Origin: Eumeta japonica
Lineage: Eukaryota > Arthropoda > Insecta > Lepidoptera > Psychidae
Length of the DNA: 64,000 bases
Direction: 5' to 3'
Assembly (NCBI GenBank): GCA_005406025.1
Contig: BGZK01000150.1
Coordinates: forward strand, 1 to 64,000
How positions within the stretch are numbered: the stretch's first letter is position 1; every line of letters starts with the position of its first letter. Below are positions 35,206 through 46,180 of the stretch, piece by piece. The notes under the pieces are model-generated. The model saw only the letters and a program-made list of their open reading frames with translations. It was not told the DNA's origin and did not search any database. Both the position numbers and the translations under genes were made by a program.

Positions 35206-36087
35206 AGGGTTAGAATTATATTTTGAGCAAATTTTGAACGAAATTAATTAATATTTTAGTGTAATTTGTTTATTTAATTTGTGTAATGTTCGAGTAGAAT
35301 AAAGTCAATCGTTCGACTATTTCTTCTTGTAAACTTGTAAGTATGGGTATAAAAGCCAGTCTAGTCTTACCCAGAGTTTTCCTTTAATTTTATTTATATG
35401 CGTATTAAAAGCAGAAGGGGAGGCATTCGCCCGGCAGTGGGAAGCAATAGGCTAGATTAAATTAGAAGATGTGTCTCACTAAGCTGGATTTCTGCAACGA
35501 CAGTCGATTTTTTTATGTACCAATAGTAGAAGGGGCATTACCATATCTCTAATACAGCTGAGGCAAGCTGAGGGTTCTTCATCAGATACTTCAGACTTTC
35601 GATTTTTGACATCAAGTGAAGGGGCAAACAAAATTGAATATTTTTTGTAAAGGCGGTATGTCGATCTTTAATAGTTTGGTTAGGTTCTTGTGTTTTCAAA
35701 TAAGGGTCACCAGGTACTCTAGATCTTCGATTATCCGAGTTTTTATAATTTTTCCTTTATGTGGCCATTAAACCCTAACTCATTACCAAATTTCAGCACT
35801 CTGAGTTTATGGGAAGTACTAGTTCTATTCTGATGATCATGAGTGAGTGAGTGAGTGAGTGAGTGAGTGAGTGAGTGTCGTAAATGCGAAACTTTGCTTT
35901 CGCTTAACTTCGGAACTAATTGACCTACAGACTTGAAATTTTGGATTTTAAGTATGTGATTATAGCTTACTGGATGACGAAAATTTCTGCGTTTTGGTCT
36001 TATCCAGAGGTTCTCAAATAGAGGCCTGAAAATGCGGCGAAATGGTTCCAGTAAAGGATGGTACGGCAGTGTTTGCTTCGCGCTCGA
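35206..36087. other. No gene; Helitron-like non-coding sequence likely
   Basis: GAGT tetranucleotide repeat at 35842-35876. The 35880-36060 stretch (CGAAACTTTGCTTTCGCTTA, CTTATCCAGAGGTTCTCAAA) resembles non-coding parts of lepidopteran Helitrons from memory. Confidence 0.4.
35842..35876. repeat. GAGT tetranucleotide microsatellite
   Basis: About eight perfect GAGT units. Confidence 0.95.
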
Positions 36088-36120
36088 CTTGGCGGGGGCA
36101 CTGCCGTGCCCCCCGACAAG
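36088..36120. repeat. G+C-rich hairpin
   Basis: CTTGGCGGGGGCAC, loop TGCC, then GTGCCCCCCGACAAG: about 13 pairs with one offset. Strong contrast with its A+T-rich surroundings. Helitrons carry such hairpins near their 3' ends; a CTRR end at the expected short distance is not obvious here. Confidence 0.65.
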
Positions 36121-37474
36121 AGTTTTTCAAGGACGGCGACGCATACACTAGTTTAATTCTTCGATTATAAATAGCATATAAAAGATAAACACCAGTTCAT
36201 TTCTTTTGGAAATTTTGAAAAAATACCCTTGTCATGTGCATATTTTGATAAATATGAATTAATGCACACAAGTTAAGTCGAATCAATGTCGCCTTGTTTG
36301 CGAGTATCGAAAAAAGTAAGCAATTTAATTGTTTCCTTAATTTTCATTTCATATTTCATTCGGTTTTTTATTGCGCCTGCAAAGAAATATCTACATTAAA
36401 ACGAAAAAAATAATTACTGTGTAATTATTGTAGGCGTAAAACCCATAAACATTACAATTGTGTACTAGATGATTTTATCATTGATCGTCCCACTTTGTAG
36501 GACAAAATAAGGGTGTTTTAGGACACACGCCAAAGATTACAAATAGTTGTAACCGATCGGAGTGTCTATTGTCGGCAGGCTCTGAAAATAAATCATTAAT
36601 ATTGAGACAGGGTGACAGATCACAAAAATGTGATACATACAGATTTCACAATGAGAGACAAAATTTTACGTAAAAAATCATCTTTATCATATTAAAACCG
36701 TGACATAATTTTCGTAAGCATTTTCGTAAATATTTCTTATTCACTTTATATTAAAATATTTTCGTATAGTTAAAGGCTTTCATGTCAAAAACACAAATGA
36801 CAATTTACGTCACTCCGTCACACGTGCCCAGGGTCGGATTGGGCTTGATGGGCCCGGGTAGTATTAAGCATTTAAGGACCCTCCAGAAGCCTTCGATAAG
36901 GGTAGATGAGATACACCATTTTAGTAGTCAAAACGTACTTCGAATGTCACAAAGCAAAATTCAAAAGTTGTCGCCGTTCAAAAATTTCCAAAAAAATGCT
37001 TTTTCAAACTAACTTTCCAATGTTATGACATGTCGATTGTAATACATCCATCATTTTATATATCGAAAAAAAATTATCTCATAATCGATTATTTCCTTAA
37101 AAAGATATGGCCATTAAAATGTTTTTGAAAAACGTCTTTTAAAAATAACTTTCAAATATTTTAGTAGAGTAATATTGTTGAAAAGACATCATTTTCGCAC
37201 TAAAAAACGGCATCAAATTCTACAATAATTTAATTAATTGGTAGATATTGTTCAAAAACAAAGAAAAAGTGCATTACAATTTTTGAGCTCGATAAAGTGC
37301 AAGAGTCACGTCTCTCAGCTAAACAGCGGGAAGTTTCAGGGATGGTCTCGTGGTTAACCGTTTTTCGGATTTGTCTGTTTCATTTCCCTTTAAGAATGCA
37401 CTATTTTACGTGTAGGTCGTAAGTCAGAGGGTTGGTGCCTGCGCGGTGCAAACGCCGCCTCGACTCTATGACCA
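36121..37474. other. No gene recognised
   Basis: A+T-rich spacer. TGGTCTCGTGGTTAACC at 37343 looks like a pol III A box but no matching B box or fold is present. Confidence 0.45.
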
Positions 37475-38074
37475 GGGAGGCGATTCTCGGGCCATGCGGA
37501 AATTGTCACATTGGGACAATTCTTAAAGAGACGTATAATAGAATATAAAATTAATAATTAATATTGAATTAGTGTGGTTATTTAACATTTTTACATTCAT
37601 ACGAAATGATAAATGTCAAACGAAAACACTAATTCAGTATTCTCAATTTCCAAGCTGTGGCAATTGTCAAGCGGCGTTCATGTGACATGAATCAGACAGA
37701 CCCTACCACACGGCATCAATTGTCACACATTAAATTTAGAAAATCAATGGAATGAGAGAAAACTTATTTTAATGAAATCATGACTAACAGTCGTCCCGTT
37801 TCTGTCTTCTAACGATTTTTTTTTATTTCAGATTGGAAGGCTTTAAATGACCACCTTTTCCGTTTTAAATTTTACAAGTTTATTTTCATAGCTATATAAA
37901 AAAATTCATGATCTTTAAATAGAAACTATTTTAAATTTCCATAGATGAGTTAGAATATGTAATTTATCCATTAATCGACATGTTCCATCATTTTGTATAC
38001 GTAATATTACGGAAATTTCACATTTAAAAATTGTCTCATGTGACAATTTCCACATGGGCCGAGAATCGCCCCCC
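37475..38074. mobile_element. MITE with about 45-bp terminal inverted repeats
   Basis: Left end GGGAGGCGATTCTCGG then GCCATGCGGAAATTGTCACA; right end reverse-complemented GGGGGGCGATTCTCGG then CCCATGTGGAAATTGTCACA. About 600 bp, A+T-rich, non-coding. AATTGTCA words recur inside (37661, 37717) in addition to the arms. The superfamily is not identified. Confidence 0.8.
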
Positions 38075-38600
38075 TCTCCGACACTGCACGTACCGTCTCT
38101 TTACTTATTTGCATCGTTTTACGGAGACATTTTCAATTGAAATTGAATCTGATAGTTTCAGACACAATTATAACAAGGATTGATCGAGCCTAGTGTTTTC
38201 ACACAAAACCGTTTCGTCTAGAGACATTTTTACGAAATTTTCCGTAATCTCTGGGGTTGTCGGAGGTCTTCACGGAAAAAAAGGCTCTTGACAGCGCAAT
38301 GTTGCCAGCTTTATGCATATGTGACGTTGGGTGATGCGTCGAGGAAAAGTGTTGCGTTTTTCCTCACATTCGTTAAATACGCGAGTTATAATTTTGATTT
38401 TTAGGTACATGTATTTTAAGCCCTTAAATTAGTGTACTGTAGAATCAAATGTCAAAGTATACTGTGTTCATTTACCTTTTTAACTGTTGTTTGAAAATGA
38501 TAACGGATTACCTCATACTCCTTTTTCAGCATAATAATAAATACTATATTCGATAAACCGGTAAAATAGCTTTTTTATTTATTAGCGTAGTCTTATTTTA
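38075..38600. other. No gene recognised
   Basis: A+T-rich spacer with no supported feature. Confidence 0.5.
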
Positions 38601-39000
38601 AACGAATTTTATTTGGTTTGGCGCTTACGTCTTTTATTTCGGGTCCACGCTCACTGATGCTGTTTCATTTTTCGTATGCGCCAGTAGTCTCACTCTTTTA
38701 CTCTTCAGTCCGGCGTCCGCTGTTGGTGATGCGAACGCGCGGGAACACCCCTATCTCTTCATTGCGGTATCGCCTTAAATGTCGTGACTCGCGTTGGATT
38801 AGAGACCGCAAACGCACCAACCGATGCGAACAGTGGTCAAATTTGGGCCTACTGTTGCAACGAGGGGCTCTTATCTGACTGCAGAACACCTCCAAGAGTT
38901 CAATTGCGAAAATATCAGCACAGCGCGTGGGGAATACCCTAAAGTTACAGCCGTACTTGTCGCATTATTATTATATGCAATTAGGTGCATACCCAGCTGC
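38601..39000. other. G+C-richer block with overlapping open frames
   Basis: Plus frame 38618-38878 and minus frame 38698-38895 are both open and Arg/Ser-rich. I recognise neither. Likely a decayed repeat or a promoter-type island. Confidence 0.25.
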
Positions 39001-39549
39001 CTGCGTGTAGTGTTTCTACTAGATTTTTTAAGAACAATTGTAATTTTTATTTTTGTTTATTTTCTTTATTTTACATTCGATAGATACCGCTGACAACGAT
39101 CTGATAAAAAAAAATGTAGGTCTTTTATGTGCTTTGTACCTACTTTTGATTTTATTTTTTAAGTATTTTGTTGTAAACGTAAAAACATTTTTTTTTAATT
39201 TTGAGTTAAATTCATTTTAAAGGCGATTTGATTTTTTTTAATTACTTTTCTTTTGTTTTTTTCCTTTTAAGAAGCCACCTCATCAAAATATAAATAATTT
39301 AGCTTTCTTATCTATAGAAATAAATAAAATTGGAGTGTCTCTTTATAATATTAAAATAACCGCTTTTTACTAAATGCATATGGACGTACACATGGTGGTA
39401 GAGTGGTAGAAAATTCGAGAAACACGACATTGATGGCATTTTTCGATCTGTGCAATAATCACGAATTCGCAACCTCTTTATTGTACGTAGAAATACCAGG
39501 TTATTACACATTTAATGAACAAAATGGAACATACTAACATTTCATTCCA
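39001..39549. other. No gene recognised
   Basis: A+T-rich spacer leading into the Helitron remnant. Confidence 0.45.
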
Positions 39550-41405
39550 GGTACTCCTGTAGAGGGTCATGTCGTCATATTTCACGAGCATACACTTGGC
39601 AGAATCTATTCAATTCATCCCAATAATCGGGAATGTTATCATATAAGGTTGTTATTAACATTTGTCAAGGGACCAACTTCTTTTGAAGGGTGAATGAGAT
39701 TTTACATCTTGCATATCAAGCGGCATGTCTTGGTCTTGGCTTACTAGAAGGCGATAATCACTGGTGCGACACTTTAACAGATGCCAGTACAAGCAGCAGC
39801 GCATCTAAATGACGAGAGTTATTCGCCATTATAATAGCTTTCTGTAATGTCTCTAATCCCACAAGGTCAAGGATCATTTTACGGATGATTATGTAAGAGA
39901 CTTCCAACGGCATTACCCGGATGCAGACGTAAGTGCTCATTTAGACATATATACAAATAGATCTTTGTTTGCATTGGAATATATTGAATATACAAATTTT
40001 GCCTCAGTTGAACTTCAAAATATTATAAATGACAATGAGCCACAATTAACAGACGAACAAAATCAAACTCACCGACTCCTCATTGAGAGGGTAAATGCAA
40101 ACGCTGGTGGGGTGGTACCGGCTGAACATTTTTGATGAATCTTTTTCTGGACAAAATACGCGCAAGAAAAAAAAGATTGCCATAGCAGTCGCATCGTCCG
40201 GCATAGCGGCAAACTTACTTCCTGGAAACGGCACATTCGATGTTTAAAATCCCACTAGATTTAGACCGTATGGAAAATCCAGTCTGCGGTATACAAAAAT
40301 AGCCTCAAAGCTTTGGCTTTGAGACTAGTAGTGGTACTTTGGTACTACAAGATTGTGTATTTGTAGTATGGGATGAATGCACTATGGCAAACAAAATTTC
40401 TATAAAGTCCGTGAATAGGACGATGCAGGGCATAAGAAGTAATAATCTATTATTTGGAGGAGTTATATTTTTATTCGCTTCGAGATTTTAAACAAATATT
40501 ACCAGTTGTGACTAAGTATATGCGAGCCGATGAAATTAACGTCTTTTTAATACTTTCAGTACTTTGGAGATATTGTAAAAAAACTTCATTTATAATAAAA
40601 CACGAGAGTACATTCAGCCGATTCTGAATTTAGCAAACTTCCTCTTGATGTTGGAGAGGGAAGGTGTCCAGAAGTAAATAGTACTCATGATATAGAACAA
40701 CCTACCGGTCTTAGTCAGGTTGTGGTAGACGTTGAAATTTTAATATATAGCATATAAGATGATATTCACAATCTCAATATCAAAGAAGAAACGTGATTGT
40801 GTGAAAGATCAATTTTAGCACCTACGAACGACCAGGTAGCTGCGCTTAATCAGCGCATTCTAGATAAGCTATCTCGTGAATCACAAACATACCATTCCAT
40901 CAATTCAGTTTGCAAACCGGATGAAGTGATTAATTGCCCAACAGAATTTTTGAACAGTATAATTGTGCCTGGTCTACCCCTCACAGACTAGAACTTAAGA
41001 TCGGCGTGCTCATCATACTACTCCATAATTTAAACACTACCGAAACTTTGAAAATGTACTAGGTTGCGAGTAGTGCCGTTGCAAAAAACATAGAAGGTCG
41101 AGTAATATCCCGACGTGGAAAAGGTGAGATAGTATTTATACCACGGATTCCTATAATATCGTCGAATTTTCCATTTGAATTCGAAAGGCTGCAATTCCCT
41201 ATCAGTGTCAGTTTTGCTAAGACAATCAACAAGTGACAAGGGCGAACGTTAAGCAAAGCCGGTAAAGATTTAACTAAGGGTCGCTTTACCCCTGGGCAAC
41301 TAACTATACGTGGCGTGTAACACGTGCTAGGGATGCCGGTAGGGTTGTTGTTTTAGCCCAAGAAAATCGTATACCGAATATTGTATATAGAGAAGTTTTT
41401 CAATA
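39550..41405 (+). pseudogene. Helitron Pif1-like helicase remnant
   Basis: Read on the plus strand through several frame changes and stops, the order of conserved blocks is that of a Helitron helicase: GRIYSIHPNNRECYHIRLLL (about 39599), ACLGLGLLEGDNHW (about 39727), IAVASSGIAANLLPG (about 40183), VVWDECTMANK (about 40366, the Walker B DEC box), CERSILAPTNDQVAALNQRI (40797 on), NCPTEFLNSIIVPGLPL (about 40937) and motif VI LYVAC (about 41307). The upstream Rep nuclease domain and the Walker A loop are missing or unreadable. 240 bases downstream lies a matching 3' end (41643). A dead autonomous-type copy; the enzyme would have unwound the donor strand during rolling-circle transposition. Confidence 0.88.
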
Positions 41406-41616
41406 ATGCTAATACGAAAAACTGAAAATAAATAATAATCAAATTAAAAATGCAATAAAGAACTAAATGGAGAAATATGTACAAAAACAAAATATCGATT
41501 CACAAAATAGAAGAATTTCATTAAAATTTGCATAGGCATTTCTATATGTGAAATACAGAATTAATAAGTTATCGTAAACTCTGCGAAACGAACAATAACT
41601 TTTTTGTTACATTCCA

Positions 41617-41643
41617 CGCGGACAAAGTCGCGGGCACAGCTGG
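41617..41643 (+). mobile_element. Helitron 3' terminus
   Basis: CGCGGACAAAGTCGCGGGCA then CAGCTGG followed by T. CTRR (here CTGG) before T is the Helitron 3' end, and GCGGGCA.AG just upstream matches the termini at 11556 and 55711. Position and orientation fit the helicase remnant at 39550-41405. Confidence 0.6.
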
Positions 41644-42497
41644 TGTCGCCAATAGGTAAAGTGCTAATTCAAAACTTATGCGTCATGTGTAGGCTAATAC
41701 ATCATTATATCGATTAATAGTTATTACAACAATATATTGGCCAATATATTTGATATCAATCATGTGAAATGTAATAAAATGAAACTAGACGTACCTTGTG
41801 CGAAGAATTCGCACAAAATTATGTACAATAATTATCAGTTTACAAAATTACTGTAAATGTTAATTTTATTTCTTTTTTATTACAAAATTTCTTCATTTAA
41901 ATTTTATTTCTTTTTTATTACAAAATTTCTTCTAAACAATATTTTAAGTATGTATATATAATCCTCTGATACAATTTGACTTACTTCGACGTCTTCCTGC
42001 TTGATTTTCCAGAGTTCGTCGCCTAAGCATTTTATTTTATCCTTTTTGTAATCATTGTGTAGATAAATCATTAAATTCAATTTAATGAATCAAAATTTAT
42101 CGTAGGTATTCAATTAATTTCTAATTTTGCACACTATTTATAACGTTATTCATTTTGGACTATTTTTTTTTTTGGAGTATTACATTATGAAGCTCAGATA
42201 ATAGTTTGAAGAAATATTTGAACAATTTACCGACCGCCTATAATGTTGACGTTGTTTCAAAATTAAAGCCGTCGATGGCAGCACATACATAATTTTAATA
42301 ATTAATCAATTCACAAAAACAAAAGCAATAATAATTTTTTAGTTGTTGATGCCAGTAGACCAAGCAATTGTCTATGAAATTATATAAAATTTATGTGGAG
42401 TTATTGTAAGATTTTTTCTAAAGAGGGAGGCAAACATCTTAACCTTAGTGTATTATAATATATATATATAATATAATGATGATAGTTTATTTAACAC
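41644..42497. other. No gene recognised
   Basis: A+T-rich. A 37-base word (TTTTATTTCTTTTTTATTAC at its core) is directly repeated at 41861 and 41902. Confidence 0.5.
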
Positions 42498-42581
42498 ACA
42501 GATAAAATTCATTAAAATTTGGAAAATCCAAAATGCACGTCTTCATTTTGGATTTTCCAAATTTTAATGAATTTTATCTGT
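42498..42581. repeat. Perfect 38-bp-arm palindrome
   Basis: The left arm 42498-42535 (ACAGATAAAATTCATTAAAA then TTTGGAAAATCCAAAATG) is the exact reverse complement of 42544-42581, with the 8-base spacer CACGTCTT between. No mismatch in 38 pairs, and pairing ends abruptly outside. It would extrude as a cruciform or fold as a long RNA hairpin. It sits in otherwise featureless A+T-rich sequence. Confidence 0.95.
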
Positions 42582-44384
42582 TATACTCGTTAGAACGATA
42601 ATTTTATAACATACCATTTATTATAAATCAGATTACAACGTAGCTAGACAAATAATTTATGACAAGCAAATAAAAAAATTGACATTCAACAAATTGTTTA
42701 TTCTATCCGGATTCAAATCTGTTAAAAAATAATTCATGTACGAAACACCTCTAGTCAACTACATATCTATGTAAAATAAATATATGTAAATTTATTATAG
42801 TATAACACATTTGAATGCAAACATTTTTATATCAAATAATTTTTCAAAATAATCAAGTATTTAGGGAGCACAGAACTAATTTACCATAAAACTAATTATA
42901 CTGTTACAAAAAAATGTTTTTTTTTCTTAAAAAAATATATCCGAATTTGTTAAAATTATTTAAAGTCTTGCTTTAAGACGTTGCGCCTGCCTGTAAGGAG
43001 CCAACTCACTTTTGACGGTGTGCTATATTGCCGTAGTTCATCAACTTTTTACAACTTTCAATGTTTATTGTAAAAAACTAAATAAAATTGTAACCTTCAC
43101 ATTCAATAGGCTAATTAATTGAGAGTTTCCGTACATAGTAAAAAAACCCAGCTCATTTCTTTAAGTGGTTCAAGCGTTAATTTTTATCAACCGAACATCC
43201 AAACCACAAACTAATTGACGTCCAACAAAATATTTTTTTAATTTACTTTTTACTGCAATAATATTTAGTGAAAGACTTCTAATTATATTTAATTTATATT
43301 TTGTAGTGTATTCTGTATAAAAGTGTATATTTTAAAAAATGTAAGTGCATCGTTACAAAAATACAGAGAATTAAAAGTGAGCGATCTCCGTGTTTTTTAT
43401 TTTGCAAGAATAAAGTACAGCCTCCTCGGAGGCTGTGCAATACTCTACATTCCTAATACTAGTAATAGAATTTACAAATAACTCAACAAAACTCAACAGG
43501 TAACTTTCCAGTATTGAGTTATTTTTACAAAGCGTTGACTTGTGCAGATCGGTATTTTCATAGTTGATCCAGCACGAAGAGATGGTTACGAGCATTATTT
43601 CCAAGCTATATCTCTTTTCCTTAATTCCGAGCAGATTAAAAAGCTATTTCAACAGCTTGTTATGGCTTAGTACCTGCTCTCCTATCACATATGTATTGGG
43701 ATCGTTCAAATATTACGAAAGCTGATTTTTAGTCATTTTTAAGCTATCCCTCCCCCTGTAAGCAAAAGTTAACAAAGCTCGTAACCCCTACCACATGAAA
43801 TCTGTTCAAGTTTTTTGTACTGTTAATTAGTTAAACAGTTATTACGTCTGCGACAATGAAATAAGTCATTTCCAGACGATACAAAAATTTAATGCTTATT
43901 AGTAAATTATTAGTCAATTAAATAATTAACATTATATTTAAATATTATATTATTGACATATAAACGATGTTTATTTATTTCGTTCTGTATAAGAATTGGG
44001 ATATAATGGAATTAAACGTCATCCAGTCAATAGTAAAGAAATGTTAATTTATGACACGTCAAATACGATGATATTCTACTGAAGAAATTCGGTCGAGCGA
44101 AGTGCGCGCGCGTCACTTCTACTTAACCATACTTAACACTGCGTGAGAGCGAGTTAGCGATGATCAATAATTTAGGGGAAAGTTTAAAGATCTTTACCGT
44201 TTCATAGCTTAGACAAGTAGGACTGCCATATATGGAAAAATAGAAATCCATTAAGTTATGCAAAAATATGAAAAATTAAATAAATAAATATCGCTGATGT
44301 GATCGCCATTTACACCGCCCCCCACCATTTCATCAAAATCATTAATAATAATAATTAAAAATAATAAACTCAGGCATATATTTC
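42582..44384. other. No gene recognised
   Basis: A+T-rich sequence. The minus frame 43371-43604 has no recognised product or clear splice sites. Confidence 0.5.
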
Positions 44385-44875
44385 ACATTTTATATATTTC
44401 CCAGAAGGGTAGGCAGAGACTAGAGACTAAAGGTTTCCGCATGGCACAACTTTGCACAACTCTCTTACCTCGCTGACATCCATCAATCTTTTCATGCAAG
44501 TTTGTTGGTTTCGCGTGCTTAAAATTTAGCCTTTTTTTTAATATACCATTAGCATGGTCTACATTGAATTTTTTATGGTGACCCTCGCCGACCTTTCCAT
44601 CACACACGTTCGATGTATAGATTTGTTCAGTCGCTCCACTTCCATTCATCCTTTCCAGATTGCTAAACCACCGCAAGATATCTTGTTCTACTCTAGTTCC
44701 TATATCTTCCTTAAAACCACACCGGTCTCTAACATCACTCTCCTACATCTATTTTTTCGAGATACTCAACATACACTACCCAGCGATCGCATCTCCACCG
44801 CATTGATTGATTCTACTTTAATTTTTCTTCTGCCACATCCAGCAAAACAAAACCTCCCCGCCTTCTTCTAGCGCT
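44385..44875 (-). pseudogene. RTE-like LINE, reverse transcriptase C-terminus and 3' end
   Basis: Minus strand from 44875: the NAVEMRSLGS-type stretch (seen as antisense TACCCAGCGATCGCATCTCC), a middle part in another frame, then MRWFSNLERMN, TSNVCDGKVGEGHHKK, ILKKRLNFKHAKPTNLHEKI and the PFWE ending. The tail is at 44385. It overlaps in content with 17090-17685 and shares its final part with 12965-13175. Frame changes make it non-functional. The plus-strand frame 44554-44871 is antisense. Confidence 0.78.
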
Positions 44876-44929
44876 TACGTTATACTTGAACGGTCCCAGG
44901 TGGACTAGCTCGGGAACGCCATTCGCGGA

Positions 44930-45035
44930 TAATACCTCACCAGGATTTGAATCCAAAAAACAACAACTCACGACGATGTGAACATTGCTGTCTCTGAAAC
45001 TGTAAAATGCATTATTGTAAATAACTCGCTTCTTG
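44930..45035 (-). repeat. Possible tRNA-derived SINE fragment
   Basis: On the minus strand GGATTCAAATCCTGG looks like a pol III B box and is followed by TGAGGTATTATCCGCG, as in some moth SINEs. The A-box region is poor and the 3' tail is not defined. Confidence 0.2.
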
Positions 45036-45054
45036 ATGAGAATTAAAAACAATG

Positions 45055-45520
45055 CGTGTAAAATTCTCATGAATATTTAATATCAAAAATCTCGGGTACG
45101 TGGACGAAATTAATGATGTTATATTAAAAAAAAAAATTCAAAGTTTCGTTGAATATTTTCAACTTCTTCACGCGTACTGTAACAGATATACAATAATCAA
45201 TTTGCATAATACATTACTTGAAAAAATTACTCAAATTAACACAGATAACCTTAAAAGATCTTAACCTTAAAAGTAAATATTTTTGCTATTTATCTTTTTT
45301 ATTTCGCTTTTGTAATGTACCTGTATTAATTTGACTAATTTTTTCAAGTAATGTATTATGCAAATTGATTATTGTATATCTGTTACAGTACGCCTGAAGA
45401 AATTGAAAATAAATCAACGAAACGTTGTATTTTTTTATAAATATGACATCTCATTAATTTTCTCCACGTTCCTAAGATTTTCGATATTAAATATTTGTAA
45501 AACATCGATGAGAATCCATA
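45055..45520. mobile_element. Foldback-type element with about 185-bp inverted arms
   Basis: 45057-45240 and 45331-45516 pair along their length. The inner parts are near-identical (GTACTGTAACAGATATACAA then TAATCAATTTGCATAATACA and TTACTTGAAAAAATTA), the outer parts diverge (TTTCGTTGA, AACGTGGA/TACGTGGA, AATATTTAATATC). The 90-base centre is A+T-rich. The frame at 45358-45600 is one arm read through. No transposase. Confidence 0.8.
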
Positions 45521-45774
45521 CAGTGAATTCTCACGAATGTGAAGTGCGGATTTGGTGCTACTTCAGCAGGAAATGGGTAATAAATTGTGTAGTTTGTTAA
45601 TGCTGTCGTATTTTCGGGAGTCGCTTTGGATAATCGATTTTACTGGTGTGCTCAAATCGATGATTTGGAGAACAGGTGCAGAATTAAAAAACTATGAGAA
45701 ATTTATTGGGAATCGAAACCTCCAGATCAGTTTGTTTTGACTATTTTCACGACATCATTGTAAAAACAGTCAAA

Positions 45775-46180
45775 TTCCTCTCCTAGGAGACGCCGTGGAT
45801 GTTCACAGAATTGTCGTGCTGCAGAAGCGGGCCGTTCGCGCGCTTTACAAACTGGAATCTCGTGTAGTGATTGCAAGGAAATTGGAATCTTAACTCTGGC
45901 ATTGCATTTTATACATGAAAGTTTAAGTACGAATTTATATAGTATTGTTTAAGAAAAGTATCGATAGCCATAAAATCGATACTGGAAATAAGAATAAATT
46001 GTGTTTACATGTTAGTCGACTACACACAGCCGCGAACTCACTTGGGGAGCTCTGCGTGCGCATGTTCAATTCTATTATTGAGGATATACAAAAATTGCAT
46101 TTTTTTTTTTCATTACAAAAACACATTTTATTTCGCATTATTTTATACAATTTCTGAATATTTGTAGGATATATATTCGT
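45775..46180 (+). pseudogene. jockey/CR1-like LINE, reverse transcriptase C-terminus
   Basis: Plus strand: VLQKRAVRALYKLESR (about 45810), a stop-interrupted middle, then IDSHKIDTGNKNKLCLHVSR and LHTAANSLGELCVRMFNSII, then YTISEYL (about 46146). These are the conserved C-terminal blocks of jockey/CR1-like reverse transcriptases, and the final YTISEYL equals YYAISEYL at 29985 and YYTASEYA at 1295. A 5'-truncated, decayed copy with in-frame stops. Confidence 0.78.

Noticed and set aside
37343..37480. SINE candidate from a TGGTCTCGTGGTTAAC A box
   Set aside because: No B box at the right spacing and no A-rich tail; the region runs into a separate MITE.
39758..40234. Minus-strand frames in the Helitron region
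   Set aside because: Shadows of the plus-strand helicase remnant, whose conserved blocks read on the other strand.
44554..44871. 105-codon plus-strand open frame
   Set aside because: Antisense of the RTE-like fragment at 44385-44875.
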